From assembly GCF_017430385.1 (NCBI RefSeq), contig NZ_JAFRNB010000169.1, forward strand, positions 1 through 64,000: a stretch of 64,000 nucleotides of DNA, given 5' to 3'. The first letter of the stretch is position 1; each line of letters opens with the position of its first letter. Below the pieces are notes generated by a model that did not search any database, was not told the origin of the DNA, and saw nothing but the letters and a program-made list of their open reading frames with translations. The position numbers and the translations under genes are program-made. Below, in pieces: positions 33,188 to 42,720 of the stretch. The stretch comes from Treponema sp. GTDB lineage: Bacteria; Spirochaetota; Spirochaetia; Treponematales; Treponemataceae.

Positions 33188-34393
33188 TTACAATTCTTTC
33201 TTATACCCGATGTGGAGTTTAACCGCATCGGGCTTTTCATCTTTCAGCTTGATTACATTTGCCTGCAGCATAATCCGCAGAATTCCTTTGTTTGCCTGAA
33301 TTTCCGTGAACGGACTTACCGTTACGCTCAGGTTATCTTTTATATCTTCAGATTCAAGCGACTTCAAATCATCGAAGTATTTTCCTGTAAGACCTGCGCT
33401 TGCGTTTAGTCCCGCCGAATAATCGTGGTTCTTTGTGTAAAGACAGTCGCTGAAAATCCTGATGTTTGCGCCGAGACTTTCTTCGATAAAAATAAAATTA
33501 GTCAGTTTTGTAGCAGGAATGTTGTACGCGCTCAAATGAATTTTTGCCTTCCCGATTGAAATTCTTGGCTCCACAAGCATGAAAATGTCTTTCGGCTTCA
33601 AATCTGTCGTTTTGTCGTTTTTCTTTACCGGAAGATAGTCGAATCCGCCGAGAACATAAAGGGCTAGGGGAGTGTGGCTGTTTCCAATAAGCATGTCCAG
33701 TCCGGAATGTATGTAAAGGGTGTCAATCAGAAGAAAAACATCTTCCCCCGCATCATTTTTTGTATAGATTGGTGCTCCTGCTCCAGCCATAAAGTCCATC
33801 GTCAGGTATCTGAATGCACAAGCGAGCCTGAAATCTGCGTTCAGTTCAGCTTCGCCCGGAACATCACTGTTCTTACTCACGCAAAGTCCTGCGCTCACCG
33901 GAATTGATTTCAGCGTCAGTGAATAGCTTCCTCCGTTTCCGTGAATGTCGTAAGCATTCGGTGCGTTAAGTCCGAGGTAATTTTCAGTCAGAAATGAGGA
34001 GTAGTTTTCGGTTCCGAGCCTTCTTCGGATGAAATGCTGGGTTCCGACTGATTCGGAGCTTCCCTTGAAAAAGGTCAGGGCATGGGTTGCGCCTGCAAAA
34101 GATTTTATGTATTCTGCCGAAATTTCGTTGATTCTGAAAACTGATTCCGCATCTTTCGTAAGTCCGTTGGTGAAAACATCCGATGTTCTCAGCGAAAGAT
34201 CTGTCCTGAAGGAAAGTGAATTTGTCAGCGAGAACTGTCCTGCGAAAAATCCGTTAAAAAACAATGTCGGATCAAATTTGTGAGCGGACTTGTTTACGAA
34301 ACTTGCGCAAAGTCCTGCCTCACCTGAAAAAAAATTCGCCGCGAAGAGATTTGATGAGAAACTAAGAACTAATGCCGCAAAAACTTTTTTCAT
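33188..34393 (-). CDS. Putative outer-membrane beta-barrel protein
   Basis: A 401-residue exported protein: signal peptide MKKVFAALVLSFSSNLFAAN. The rest alternates polar and hydrophobic residues in strands (FFAGQFSLTNSLSFRTDLSLRTS; AFRYLTMDFMAGAGAPIYT; LDMLIGNSHTPLALYVLGGFDYLP). It ends HIGYKKEL. The strand pattern and aromatic girdles fit an outer-membrane barrel of ~14-16 strands; no Phe C-terminal signature, as is usual in spirochaetes. It is 13 bases downstream of the OmpA-family gene, with GGAG before the ATG, so the two are probably one operon. Confidence 0.6.
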   Translation of the reverse strand: MKKVFAALVLSFSSNLFAANFFSGEAGLCASFVNKSAHKFDPTLFFNGFFAGQFSLTNSLSFRTDLSLRTSDVFTNGLTKDAESVFRINEISAEYIKSFAGATHALTFFKGSSESVGTQHFIRRRLGTENYSSFLTENYLGLNAPNAYDIHGNGGSYSLTLKSIPVSAGLCVSKNSDVPGEAELNADFRLACAFRYLTMDFMAGAGAPIYTKNDAGEDVFLLIDTLYIHSGLDMLIGNSHTPLALYVLGGFDYLPVKKNDKTTDLKPKDIFMLVEPRISIGKAKIHLSAYNIPATKLTNFIFIEESLGANIRIFSDCLYTKNHDYSAGLNASAGLTGKYFDDLKSLESEDIKDNLSVTVSPFTEIQANKGILRIMLQANVIKLKDEKPDAVKLHIGYKKEL

Positions 34394-34406
34394 TATTTTT
34401 TCTCCG

Positions 34407-35744
34407 TTATCGTTGGATGTATGTTGCCTTTGGTCGCGCCGTTATGATTACGCGGCGGTTCATTGCCCTTCCTTCTGGAGTTGCGTTTGATGCGACAGGC
34501 TGTGTGCCGCCGTAGCCTTTGTAGCTGAAAATTGAGCGTGGAAGGCCGTTCTTTACAAGTTCGTTTATGATTGTCTGGGTGCGCGCGATTGATAGGTTCA
34601 TCTGACCGACAGGCTTGTTGACATCCGCTGTGTGGCCTTCGACAAGAATCGTGAACGCATTGTCTTTGTTTACATCCTTTAAAAGCCGAGCAAGATTCTG
34701 CATTTTCGGAAGTTCCGAGTCAAGGAGCTGCGCGCTGTCCGCTACGAATTTGAGATCGTAGAGAAGCTGGATGAAATTCTCGCGGATGTTGATGATTGGA
34801 GCCTCTTTGTTCTCCGGGAAGTAGCTCTTTATGTCCAGGAACGGTGCGTAGTAATCCTGTACTTTTTCTGATGTGTCAATCGCGTAGCTGAGGTTTTCCT
34901 TGTCGAGAAGCACGACGACTTTTCCTTCCTGAAGAAGCTTTACATTTTCCGGCATTGAGAGAATTTTGAGCGCGTCTGCCCTGGAAATTACCGGGTCGGT
35001 GCGAAGGTGGCCGTAGACTTTCCTTGCTTTTATGTGAAGGGGGTCTGAGCCGATTCTGTCGTGATATGCGCTTTCGTCGTCACGCCAGTCATAGTGGAGC
35101 ATTCCGTTCTTGAATTCTGATTTCGGGTTTCCCATGTTGCGCTCGTAAATCAGGTTCATGTTCTCGTCCCAAATCTGCGGGAAGAAGCACGGGTACACTT
35201 CGTCCGTCATGAATTCGCCGTGAACATCAAGCTCTCCGCGCGCATCGATGATGATTCCTGTGTAGACCCTTGATGCCACCGTGTCGATTGGCTTTGCGTT
35301 CTCGTAAGGAAAATGATGTTTTATCATCAGGGCTGAGATTTCATGCAGGTTGATTGTATGCGTTGTTTTGAGCGTGAGAGTGCCGTCCGTGAAAATTCCA
35401 GGGCTTTTCTTTCCTTCGTCGATGATTTTTGTCAGCTGCTCCAGGGTGATGTCGTTTGAAATCACGAGGTCGCCAATCTGCTGGCTCGAATTTACATACA
35501 GCGAGAGAAGCGGTGATTTTATGAGGTCTGGAAGTTTTGTCTCAACGAAATTGATTGCCGCGCGTTTTCCTGACGGCATACTGATTCCTGCCCGCTCTGT
35601 GTCGAGGTTTACATCAGACACAAAATTTGACTTTGACCAGTCGATTACGCTGGATGATGAGATGATTGGCTTGTTGTCAGCGGCAGATATGCTTCCTGCC
35701 AGAACTGTGGCTAAAATCAGCGAAGATAAAATTGTCTTTCTCAC
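34407..35744 (-). CDS. OmpA-family peptidoglycan-binding exported protein
   Basis: A 445-residue exported protein: GTG start at 35744 (AAAGGA upstream; the TTG start at 35771 is an extension), signal peptide to about residue 22 (MRKTILSSLILATVLAGSISA). Residues ~310-445 are an OmpA C-terminal domain: DVNKDNAFTILVEGHTADVN, QMNLSIARTQTIINELVKNGLP, and YGGTQPVASNATPEGRAMNRRVIIT, matching peptidoglycan-binding OmpA. It probably links the outer membrane to the wall. The first 300 residues look like a sugar- or metal-binding FlgA/SAF-like periplasmic region only loosely; no call is made. Likely operon with the barrel gene downstream. Confidence 0.8.
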   Translation of the reverse strand: MRKTILSSLILATVLAGSISAADNKPIISSSSVIDWSKSNFVSDVNLDTERAGISMPSGKRAAINFVETKLPDLIKSPLLSLYVNSSQQIGDLVISNDITLEQLTKIIDEGKKSPGIFTDGTLTLKTTHTINLHEISALMIKHHFPYENAKPIDTVASRVYTGIIIDARGELDVHGEFMTDEVYPCFFPQIWDENMNLIYERNMGNPKSEFKNGMLHYDWRDDESAYHDRIGSDPLHIKARKVYGHLRTDPVISRADALKILSMPENVKLLQEGKVVVLLDKENLSYAIDTSEKVQDYYAPFLDIKSYFPENKEAPIINIRENFIQLLYDLKFVADSAQLLDSELPKMQNLARLLKDVNKDNAFTILVEGHTADVNKPVGQMNLSIARTQTIINELVKNGLPRSIFSYKGYGGTQPVASNATPEGRAMNRRVIITARPKATYIQR

Positions 35745-35776
35745 GGCTTTTTCCTTTAAATAGTTCTTCAACTTTG

Positions 35777-35785
35777 ATTATCGGC
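35777..35785 (-). promoter_or_regulatory. GCCGATAAT box upstream of the OmpA-family gene
   Basis: On the minus strand GCCGATAAT lies at 35785-35777, 32 bases before the GTG start; a Shine-Dalgarno AAAGGA follows, so this gene has an ordinary leader. TCAG stands 15 bases upstream in place of a -35. Confidence 0.45.
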
Positions 35786-35828
35786 ATTTAAAATTTAAAA
35801 CTGAAAATGAAAGGTGAAAATTTGATTA

Positions 35829-36902
35829 TTAGTCTTCGATTTCAGAAAGGGCTTCTTCTGCTGCCAGTTTCATGCCCATCGGGAGGCGGAGCTTGTATTC
35901 GTACGGCGGTGTTTCTCCGTGAATAAGCTCCAGGTTCAGCTCTTTGAGGATGTCGTAGCTCAGTCGGATTTCAGAAGCAAGGCGTTTCAATGAGATTCTT
36001 GACCTTGTGGTAACATAGTCGAAATCAGCGTAATGCCGTGACTGGCTGAGTTTTGGAAGAGACACCCTGTATTCCTCGCCGTTTTCCGCTATTTCGTTTA
36101 TGGCTATGAGTTTCGGAACATAATTGATTGTCTCTTCGGGAAGCATTTTGTGCTCAGCAAGGTACCAGAATGTTTTTGCCGGGGATTTTTTGAGTGCGCG
36201 GCGCATTGCTCCGGCTCCGCAGTTGTAGGCTCCGATTGCCAGTGCCCAGTCGCCGAACATTCCGTAGTTGTCCTTGAGTTTTGAGAGAGCCGCATCTGTG
36301 GCTTTCCACGGATCAAGCCTTTCGTCAAGCCATTCGTTTTTTTTGAGAAATGGACTGATTGAGTTTTCCATGAACTGCCAAAGCCCTCTTGCCCCGCTCC
36401 TGGATTTTGCGGCCGGTTTGTATTCGCTTTCCACGAGCGGAAGGTATTCCAGGACAGCCGGAAGATTGCGTTTTTTCAGTTCCTGCCTTACATAAAGGCG
36501 GTAATATTCTCCGTCGTCAAGGATTTTGTACAGGCTTTCCTTTCCGAATCTCGTCATGTAACGGGCAATGTATTCATGGATTATTTCCTGCTCGAATTTT
36601 CCCCCTGCCAGCTTGATTCCGCCGGCTTCCTTTATGATTTTTTTCTGCTTTTGCTCAAGAAAGGCTTTCTGCCTCTCGTAATCTTCCTCGTCGAACAGTT
36701 TGAGAATTTGGTTCAGCGGCGAGTCATCTACATAATATTCTTCCGCGGGTGGAAGTTCCTCCAGCTCCACTTTTTCAAGCAGGATGTCACTCTCTTTTTG
36801 TTGCGGAAAATCTGTCTCAGCAAAGAGAGGAGAGAAAAAAGCTGCCTCAGCGAGAAAAACTGTTCCGAGAAGAAAAAGCCGCCCCGGAAAAATTCGGCGC
36901 AT
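35829..36902 (-). CDS. Membrane-associated lytic murein transglycosylase (MltD-like)
   Basis: A 357-residue exported protein with a signal peptide near the start (IFPGRLFLLGTVFLAEAAFFSPLFA). Residues ~150-265 are the SLT domain: VESEYKPAAKSRSGARGLWQFM (catalytic Glu in VESEY), GAYNCGAGAMRRAL and ETINYVPKLIAI. It cleaves glycan strands of the wall. The C-terminal portion (YDFDYVTTRSRISLKRLASEIRLSYDILKELN) resembles a LysM-like helix pair. ATG 36902 is just after the upstream stop (TAAG/ATG); a GTG at 36917 would overlap the preceding gene. Follows a lipoprotein gene in one unit. Confidence 0.8.
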   Translation of the reverse strand: MRRIFPGRLFLLGTVFLAEAAFFSPLFAETDFPQQKESDILLEKVELEELPPAEEYYVDDSPLNQILKLFDEEDYERQKAFLEQKQKKIIKEAGGIKLAGGKFEQEIIHEYIARYMTRFGKESLYKILDDGEYYRLYVRQELKKRNLPAVLEYLPLVESEYKPAAKSRSGARGLWQFMENSISPFLKKNEWLDERLDPWKATDAALSKLKDNYGMFGDWALAIGAYNCGAGAMRRALKKSPAKTFWYLAEHKMLPEETINYVPKLIAINEIAENGEEYRVSLPKLSQSRHYADFDYVTTRSRISLKRLASEIRLSYDILKELNLELIHGETPPYEYKLRLPMGMKLAAEEALSEIED

Positions 36903-36903
36903 C

Positions 36904-37950
36904 TTAGAGTTTTTCACCGAAGTAGATTCCTGCCCATTCCCAGCGGCCGTGAATTTCCGGGTCAGCAGGGAAATTTACCTTTCGGAAATACAAGTACCAG
37001 ACATTGATGTATGTACTCCAGCCTGTTGTCCTTAGATATGCCTCAGTCGGCGTTGAGCTTTCGTCGAGGTTTTCGCTGTAGCGGATGCGGTTTCCGAGCA
37101 TGAAGTTGTGCATTGAGAAGTTTTCGAGCGCGTTCGGGTCTGATTCACTTGACTTCCAGCTCATTGCGAAGAAATTGACTTTTGAGCGGTACTGGTCGAG
37201 CGCGCGCCAGTTGTAGCTTGAGATTGCTTTTTTTACGGATGTTTCGAGCGAGTCAAGTGATTCAAATGTCCAGTCTTTTGGTGATTTTGAGAAATCGACC
37301 ATCTGCCGGGCCTTTGTGTATGCGTCGGGGATTCCTGCAATCTGGATTGTCGATGAATCCGGTTGCTCCAGGAAGAGTGAGTATGATTTGAGTGCAAGCT
37401 CCCATTCGCCGTTCTTTTCGTATTCAAGGGCAAGACGGAGATACATTTCGGTGATGCTTACATTCTGCGGAAAATTCGTGATGATTCGGTTGAAGTAGTT
37501 GATTCTGTTGGATGAGTTTTTGCTGATTTGAATGAGGTGCTGCAGGCAAGCAAAGTGGATTGACTCTCCGTTTACGAGAAGGTCTGAATAATTGTTGATT
37601 ATGCGCTCGTAGTAATATTCTGCGACGGCCTCTTCTCCCTGTTTGAGATAATTTGACGCGACCATGAGAAGCCAGTATGCGTTGTATGTGTCGCCTGGAT
37701 GTGTCTCAACCCAGTCAGTGAGAAAAAGAACCATGTTGTCTGTTTCGTCATGCGAGTAGTAAAGGTTTGCGATTCTGTTGATGACCGCATATCGTGACTG
37801 TATGGAAATTGCCGGATCCTCAAGAATTGCGCTGAGCTGTTCAAGAGTCTCGGCGGATTTTTCTTGTTCCGGATTTTTTGAGCAGGAACCAAAGCTTAAT
37901 GTGAGAGCCAAGCATAGAAAAGCATAGAAAAAAAACAAAGGACTTTTCAT
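36904..37950 (-). CDS. TPR-like lipoprotein
   Basis: A 348-residue lipoprotein: MKSPLFFFYAFLCLALTLSFGSCSK, lipobox cysteine near residue 23. The start is ATG 37950 behind AGGA; the open frame from 37989 is an extension. The mature protein is almost wholly helical with TPR-like units (YWLLMVASNYLKQGEEAVAEYYYERIINNYSD; LALEYEKNGEWELALKSYSLFLEQPD). It resembles a BamD-like outer-membrane TPR lipoprotein, but the length and the C-terminal aromatic region (YLRTTGWSTYINVWYLYFRKVNF) differ. It is directly followed by the transglycosylase gene, so they may act together at the wall. Confidence 0.65.
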   Translation of the reverse strand: MKSPLFFFYAFLCLALTLSFGSCSKNPEQEKSAETLEQLSAILEDPAISIQSRYAVINRIANLYYSHDETDNMVLFLTDWVETHPGDTYNAYWLLMVASNYLKQGEEAVAEYYYERIINNYSDLLVNGESIHFACLQHLIQISKNSSNRINYFNRIITNFPQNVSITEMYLRLALEYEKNGEWELALKSYSLFLEQPDSSTIQIAGIPDAYTKARQMVDFSKSPKDWTFESLDSLETSVKKAISSYNWRALDQYRSKVNFFAMSWKSSESDPNALENFSMHNFMLGNRIRYSENLDESSTPTEAYLRTTGWSTYINVWYLYFRKVNFPADPEIHGRWEWAGIYFGEKL

Positions 37951-38102
37951 AATCCTAAGAAAGATAGCACAAAAACTCTGAGTTCTCAATCATAATCCTG
38001 AAAATTTTTGATTTCTGAATCCTGTAGAAATTTATTGAATTCTATAGTATTCTATTCTGATTTAGCTTTAAAAAATTGATGATAGGATGGGGGATTTCTT
38101 TC

Positions 38103-38708
38103 ATGAAAAAAATAACTGTTCCTGTACTGAACATACTTCTTGCGGCCGGTGTCGTGCTTATTCTTGCGGGGCTGCTCCTTATCTCCCGGTTCTACGGCGG
38201 ATTTGGCGCGGAACTTCCTGCCGGCTCAATAGCCACGATGATTTTCGGCGCGGTTATTTTTTATGTCGCGATGACTCTCGTTCACTGGGCGATATTTTTC
38301 TTCCTCGGACTTCTCGTTTTCTGCATCGGACTGTGCATGACTTTCGTTTTTTCCGGGGTCATGCCGATTGGTCCTGAGCATCTTTGGCCTATCGGGGTAC
38401 TTCTGTGCGGCGTGTGCCTTCTGCTTACTTGCGTTTTCAAGCACAGAAAAATTCGCGGGGTGTATCTTTTCCCGACCCTTTTGATTGAGGTTCTGGGGGC
38501 TGTGTTCCTTCTGTTTTCTCTCAATATAATAAAGATTTCTTTTTCGGCGTTCATGTCAAAATGGGGGCCTCTGGTTCTTATCCTTGCCGGCGGCACGCTT
38601 GTCGGCGTGTTTTTCTGGCAGAGGAATTTCAACGATTTCTTTCCTTATGACAAGGATGAACTTTCCGGCCTGACTGACGAAGACGAAAAAACTTTTTATG
38701 GGGAATAA
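38103..38708 (+). CDS. Small multi-pass membrane protein
   Basis: A 201-residue protein; six hydrophobic segments are visible from residue ~6 (VPVLNILLAAGVVLILAGLLLI) to ~170 (WGPLVLILAGGTLVGVFFW). The arrangement resembles LiaF/DUF5668-type membrane domains, but I cannot be certain. GGGGGA lies 9 bases before the ATG at 38103; the frame opens at 38076 with TTG, which is an extension. A short acidic tail follows. The next gene is 5 bases away; co-transcription is likely. Confidence 0.6.
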   Translation: MKKITVPVLNILLAAGVVLILAGLLLISRFYGGFGAELPAGSIATMIFGAVIFYVAMTLVHWAIFFFLGLLVFCIGLCMTFVFSGVMPIGPEHLWPIGVLLCGVCLLLTCVFKHRKIRGVYLFPTLLIEVLGAVFLLFSLNIIKISFSAFMSKWGPLVLILAGGTLVGVFFWQRNFNDFFPYDKDELSGLTDEDEKTFYGE

Positions 38709-38713
38709 CTGAC

Positions 38714-40408
38714 TTGCAAAAATCGTGGCGGAAGTTTTCTGCCTTTGCCTGCATTTTCTTTTTTTCTCTGAGCAATTCTCCGGCTGATTCTTCCGGGGCG
38801 GTAAAGTTGGCGGTTCCTGAGCGCAAGGCCGTTTCGTATTTTGACGGAATTGAGGCTGATGTTCTTTCTGATGTGGAGAAAGGTTCGCCTGAGTCCCTTA
38901 GGAATGCCATTTCAAAATTGAAACGCAACAAAAATTCCATGGCGGAGAATGAGCAGGTGCTTCACTACATTGCGGTCTCAATCATGCAGCTCTGCTGGAA
39001 GTCCGAGAAGTTTACTGATGATACCACAGGGCAGAATTTTAAGAACAATTACACGGGGGCTATCTCATCTTCCAGAAACGGATTTTACGATTCTCCGCTG
39101 GGTGAAAAAGATTTCTTTGGCTATGTCTTGCCTTCACTTGTCCTCGTGGCTTCCGAAACCCGCAGCGATTATTATGATGAGTCCGAAAAATCTCTTCTTG
39201 CGGCACTTTCCATGCGGCCTGATTCTCTTCTGGCAAATTATCTTTACGGAGTTTTGTGCAGGCGCAAAAAAGATTTCAAGACTGCGAATGACTATTTCGG
39301 CCGTGCTTTTGACATCGCCCAGAATTGCTATGAATGTTCCTTTGCCTACGCAGAGAGTTTCATGAGTCTTTCTGATCCTGGCACTGCTTTTACCCTAGCA
39401 GAGAAGATGCTTAGGAGCTACCCGCAGAATAAAAATCTTCTCAAACTGTGCGCGGAGTCGGCTTTTGCGGCCTCAGATTTCGTGAACGCCGAGCTTTATG
39501 TGAGCCGTGTCCTGCAGCTGGAGCCTGAGAATTCAAATTATCTTTTGTTCCGTGCGCGGATTCTCGTGCGAAAAGGCGAGTACATCAGGGCGGCTTCGCT
39601 TCTTGATGCCTATGCCCGAAAGGATTCTGTCTCGCGTGATTACCTCGTCCTTCGCTTTACGGTGCAGAAAAACTGGAACAGAAACACTGCCGCCGCAATG
39701 ACTACAATCGAAAACGCGCTTTCTCTTTATCCAGATGATTCGGAAATCATTCTTTCGGCGGCTTCCCTTGCCTCGGAGACTGGCTCAAAAATCGGCGGCA
39801 AGAGCGGTGAGGAACTTGCGGACATGGTGCTTGAGAAGGAGCCTGAGAATTTCGATGCTCTGCAGATAAAAATCTCATCAATGGTTGCCGCAAAAAAATG
39901 GAACGATGCTTACAAAGCAAGCTCGGAATTGCTCAAAAAGGATGATGTTCCGAATTCCGTGCTCTTCTCGCACATAAAAATCTGTCTTTCGGCCGGAAAA
40001 AAGGACGAGGCGTGGAAATATGCCTCAAAACTTTATTCAGCGAACGGCTCGGACGAGGAAGTTTTGCAGTCTTATATCGATGTGCTTGTCTCCACTGGAA
40101 GGACGGCCGAGGCTTCAAAACTCATTACCCAGCTTCTTCCTTCTTCTGCCACAAGGATGAAAAGTTTTCTATATTATGAGCGCAGTTTTCTGGCTTCCGG
40201 CGAAAATGCCGTGCTTGCGGATTTGCGCTCAAGTCTCACGGCGAATCCCCGCAACAGCGACGCTTTGTTCAGGCTTTACAAAATCTATTACAACAAAAAG
40301 GAATACCGCAAGGCTCAGTATTACTTAAAGCAGGTCGTTGCCCTCTCTCCAAAGGATGAAAGTCTTCTAAAACTCAACAGAGAACTGGAAAATCTTCTAA
40401 AAAATTAG
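38714..40408 (+). CDS. Exported tetratricopeptide protein
   Basis: A 564-residue protein beginning with TTG after a short gap; signal peptide FSAFACIFFFSLSNSPA. Repeats of the TPR type run through the protein (ANYLYGVLCRRKKDFKTANDYFGRAFDIA; FVNAELYVSRVLQLEPENSNYLLFRARILVRKGEYIRAASLL; ALFRLYKIYYNKKEYRKAQYYLKQVVALSPKD). No catalytic domain. It probably acts in envelope or secretion complexes. The following yajC-secDF cluster has its own promoter. Confidence 0.7.
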   Translation: MQKSWRKFSAFACIFFFSLSNSPADSSGAVKLAVPERKAVSYFDGIEADVLSDVEKGSPESLRNAISKLKRNKNSMAENEQVLHYIAVSIMQLCWKSEKFTDDTTGQNFKNNYTGAISSSRNGFYDSPLGEKDFFGYVLPSLVLVASETRSDYYDESEKSLLAALSMRPDSLLANYLYGVLCRRKKDFKTANDYFGRAFDIAQNCYECSFAYAESFMSLSDPGTAFTLAEKMLRSYPQNKNLLKLCAESAFAASDFVNAELYVSRVLQLEPENSNYLLFRARILVRKGEYIRAASLLDAYARKDSVSRDYLVLRFTVQKNWNRNTAAAMTTIENALSLYPDDSEIILSAASLASETGSKIGGKSGEELADMVLEKEPENFDALQIKISSMVAAKKWNDAYKASSELLKKDDVPNSVLFSHIKICLSAGKKDEAWKYASKLYSANGSDEEVLQSYIDVLVSTGRTAEASKLITQLLPSSATRMKSFLYYERSFLASGENAVLADLRSSLTANPRNSDALFRLYKIYYNKKEYRKAQYYLKQVVALSPKDESLLKLNRELENLLKN

Positions 40409-40427
40409 CCCTTTACGACTCGTCACC

Positions 40428-40456
40428 TTGATTTTGACTTCGTTTAATGATATTCT
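40428..40456 (+). promoter_or_regulatory. Probable promoter of yajC-secD-secF
   Basis: TTGATT (40428-40433), 17 bases, TATTCT (40451-40456). The yajC ATG follows at 40522, giving a leader of ~60 bases with AGGAG before the ATG. Confidence 0.5.
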
Positions 40457-40521
40457 ATTTGCACTATTTTAAACTATGATGGATGTAACATCTTTATTTG
40501 GTGTTACTGTAGGAGTCAAAA

Positions 40522-40902
40522 ATGTTTTTACCTTTACTTCAGGCGGCAGGGGCTACAAGCAGCCAGACTTTGATGTCGGTCGTCCCTTTCATCGCCATCA
40601 TCGCTATTTTCTATTTCTTCATTATTCGTCCGCAGAATAAAAAGCAGAAAGAAACTCAGAAAATGATTGATGCTCTCAAAAAGGGTGACAAAGTTGTTAC
40701 AATCGGTGGAATCCACGGTGTCGTGTCTTCAACAAAAGAAAAGACCGTGATTCTTAAAGTTGACGAGAATGTAAAAATCGAAGTCAACCGTGCAGCAATC
40801 GCCGGCGTTGAGAATCCGGCTCCAGCAAAATCGGATAAAAAAGCTGAAGAGTCAAAAGAGTCTCCAAAAGAAGAGGCTGCTGATTCTACAAAAGCTGAAT
40901 AA
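40522..40902 (+). CDS. yajC: Preprotein translocase accessory subunit YajC
   Basis: A 126-residue inner membrane protein: one helix (residues ~20-38, VVPFIAIIAIFYFFIIRPQNK) followed by the conserved cytoplasmic beta domain KKQKETQKMIDALKKGDKVVTIGGIHGVVSS. It binds SecDF and helps the Sec translocon. The last ~30 residues are Ala/Lys/Glu/Ser rich (PAPAKSDKKAEESKESPKEEA), longer than in E. coli. Next comes secD, 24 bases later. Confidence 0.93.
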   Translation: MFLPLLQAAGATSSQTLMSVVPFIAIIAIFYFFIIRPQNKKQKETQKMIDALKKGDKVVTIGGIHGVVSSTKEKTVILKVDENVKIEVNRAAIAGVENPAPAKSDKKAEESKESPKEEAADSTKAE

Positions 40903-40926
40903 ATATAAATATACCGGAGTAAAAAA

Positions 40927-42720
40927 ATGAACAAACGAAGTCGTTTCATCATTATTCTGGTAGTTCTTGCTGTATGTTTTGCATTTCTCTGGCCGTCAAT
41001 CAGCTGGTATGCAAGAACTCCAAAGGACGAGCAGACTCTTGCGCTCGGTTCTCTTGAGAAAATCAAGGACTACACAGTAGTAAAAGCAAAGGGTGAGTCT
41101 GAAAAGCTCATCGCACTCGCAAAGGTTAATCCGGAAGCAGTTCTTGATTCTCCTAATTACGATTACCTTGTAAAAGCTGCAAAAAAGAATTACAAGGAAA
41201 ATGCAAAGGCTTATAAAGCCGCTGGTCTTGAAGCTCCAAAAACACCGGAAGTTATGACTATCGGTGCTATCTTGGATTCGTTTTCTGGCGAAAATGCCTT
41301 GGCTGATTTGCGTGCTGTAATCGAAGGCAAATATCGTGATGAAATCCTTGCGGCAAAAAAACGCTACAATTCTTCTGTTAAGCTCGGCCTTGACTTGAGC
41401 GGCGGTATGAATGTAATCGTTCATGCTGATCTGGATGCTGCTCTTGCCTCACAGAAAAAGGACAATGAAGTTGCCGATGAAGCCCAGTTCAAAAAGGACG
41501 CGATGGCTCAGGCTATCGAGACTTTGACTGGCCGTATCGATAAATTCGGTCTTACTTCGCCGGTTATCCGCCAGCAGGGTGAGGACAGAATCTACATTGA
41601 AATCCCTGGCGCTGCTGATTCAGAAAGCGTAAACACAATCATCATGGGTAAAGGAATCCTCAATTTCCGCCTTGTTGATGAAAACGCTACCGCAGCTGTA
41701 ATGAACTATTACCGCCAGAACGGTATCCTCTTTAACTCAGACGGCAAACTTCTTGATCCTTCAATCCTTCCTGCTGACTGCGAGGTAATGGGCTTCTACG
41801 AAAAAGACGATTACGGCCTTGACCAGCTCGTTCGCGGAGCAGAATATATCGCAGTCAAAAAAGAAATTGCCCTGGACGGAAAGCATGTAAAATCTGCACA
41901 GGTTTCTGCTGACCAGACAACAAACCAGCCGGAAGTCAACTTCGTCCTCGATTCAGAAGGCGCACAGATTTTCGCTGACTTCACAGGTGCTCACGTAAAC
42001 GAACGCCTTGCAATCGTAAGCGACAACAAAATCAAGTCTGCAGCAACTATCCGACAGGCAATCAACGGCGGACAGGTTTCTCTCTCAGGCGGATTCAGCG
42101 TAGAAGAAGCTCAGAATATTCAGAAAGTCTTGCAGACTGCATGGCTTGAAGTTCCTCTCGAAGTTGAGAGCCAGCAGGTTGTCGGTGCTTCTTTGGGTGA
42201 AGCTGCAATCAGGCAAGGTATGAACGCCCTCACATGGGGCTTGGCAGCCGTTCTCGTGTTCATGATTCTCTATTATCTTGGTGCGGGATTCAATGCCGTT
42301 GTCGCACAGATTTTGAACATGTACATCATGTTCTCTGTTTTGAGCGCATTCAACCTCACTCTTACACTTTCTTCTATTGCAGGTATGATCCTTACAGTCG
42401 GTATGTCAGTAGACGCCAACGTAATCATCTTCGAGCGTATCAAGGAAGAGCTTAGAAATGGAAAGAGCCGTGCTGCCGCAGTTGCCGCTGGTTTCGACAA
42501 CGCTTTCTGGGCAATCATGGACTCTAACATCACGACATTCATCGCTGCTGCGTTCCTTTCAAAATTGGGTACAGGCTCAATCCAGGGCTTCGCTGTTTCG
42601 CTTGCAATCGGTGTTTGTTCATCAGTATTTACAGCTCTCGTAGTTTCTCGTCTTATGTTCGACTTCAACACTGATGTCATGAACAGAAAGACAATGAGCA
42701 TCGGCTGGGGAGTAAAATAA
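40927..42720 (+). CDS. secD: Protein translocase subunit SecD
   Basis: A 597-residue membrane protein using the proton gradient to help late protein export through Sec. One N-terminal helix (residues 6-23), LGLDLSGGMNVIVHAD (hallmark of SecD), a large periplasmic domain with LTGRIDKFGLTSPVIRQQGEDRIYIEIPGAAD, then five helices from ~430, including SVDANVIIFERIKEELRNGKSRAAAV (conserved D and FERIKEE) and GTGSIQGFAVSLAIGV. Its stop overlaps the secF start (TAATG). Confidence 0.95.
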   Translation: MNKRSRFIIILVVLAVCFAFLWPSISWYARTPKDEQTLALGSLEKIKDYTVVKAKGESEKLIALAKVNPEAVLDSPNYDYLVKAAKKNYKENAKAYKAAGLEAPKTPEVMTIGAILDSFSGENALADLRAVIEGKYRDEILAAKKRYNSSVKLGLDLSGGMNVIVHADLDAALASQKKDNEVADEAQFKKDAMAQAIETLTGRIDKFGLTSPVIRQQGEDRIYIEIPGAADSESVNTIIMGKGILNFRLVDENATAAVMNYYRQNGILFNSDGKLLDPSILPADCEVMGFYEKDDYGLDQLVRGAEYIAVKKEIALDGKHVKSAQVSADQTTNQPEVNFVLDSEGAQIFADFTGAHVNERLAIVSDNKIKSAATIRQAINGGQVSLSGGFSVEEAQNIQKVLQTAWLEVPLEVESQQVVGASLGEAAIRQGMNALTWGLAAVLVFMILYYLGAGFNAVVAQILNMYIMFSVLSAFNLTLTLSSIAGMILTVGMSVDANVIIFERIKEELRNGKSRAAAVAAGFDNAFWAIMDSNITTFIAAAFLSKLGTGSIQGFAVSLAIGVCSSVFTALVVSRLMFDFNTDVMNRKTMSIGWGVK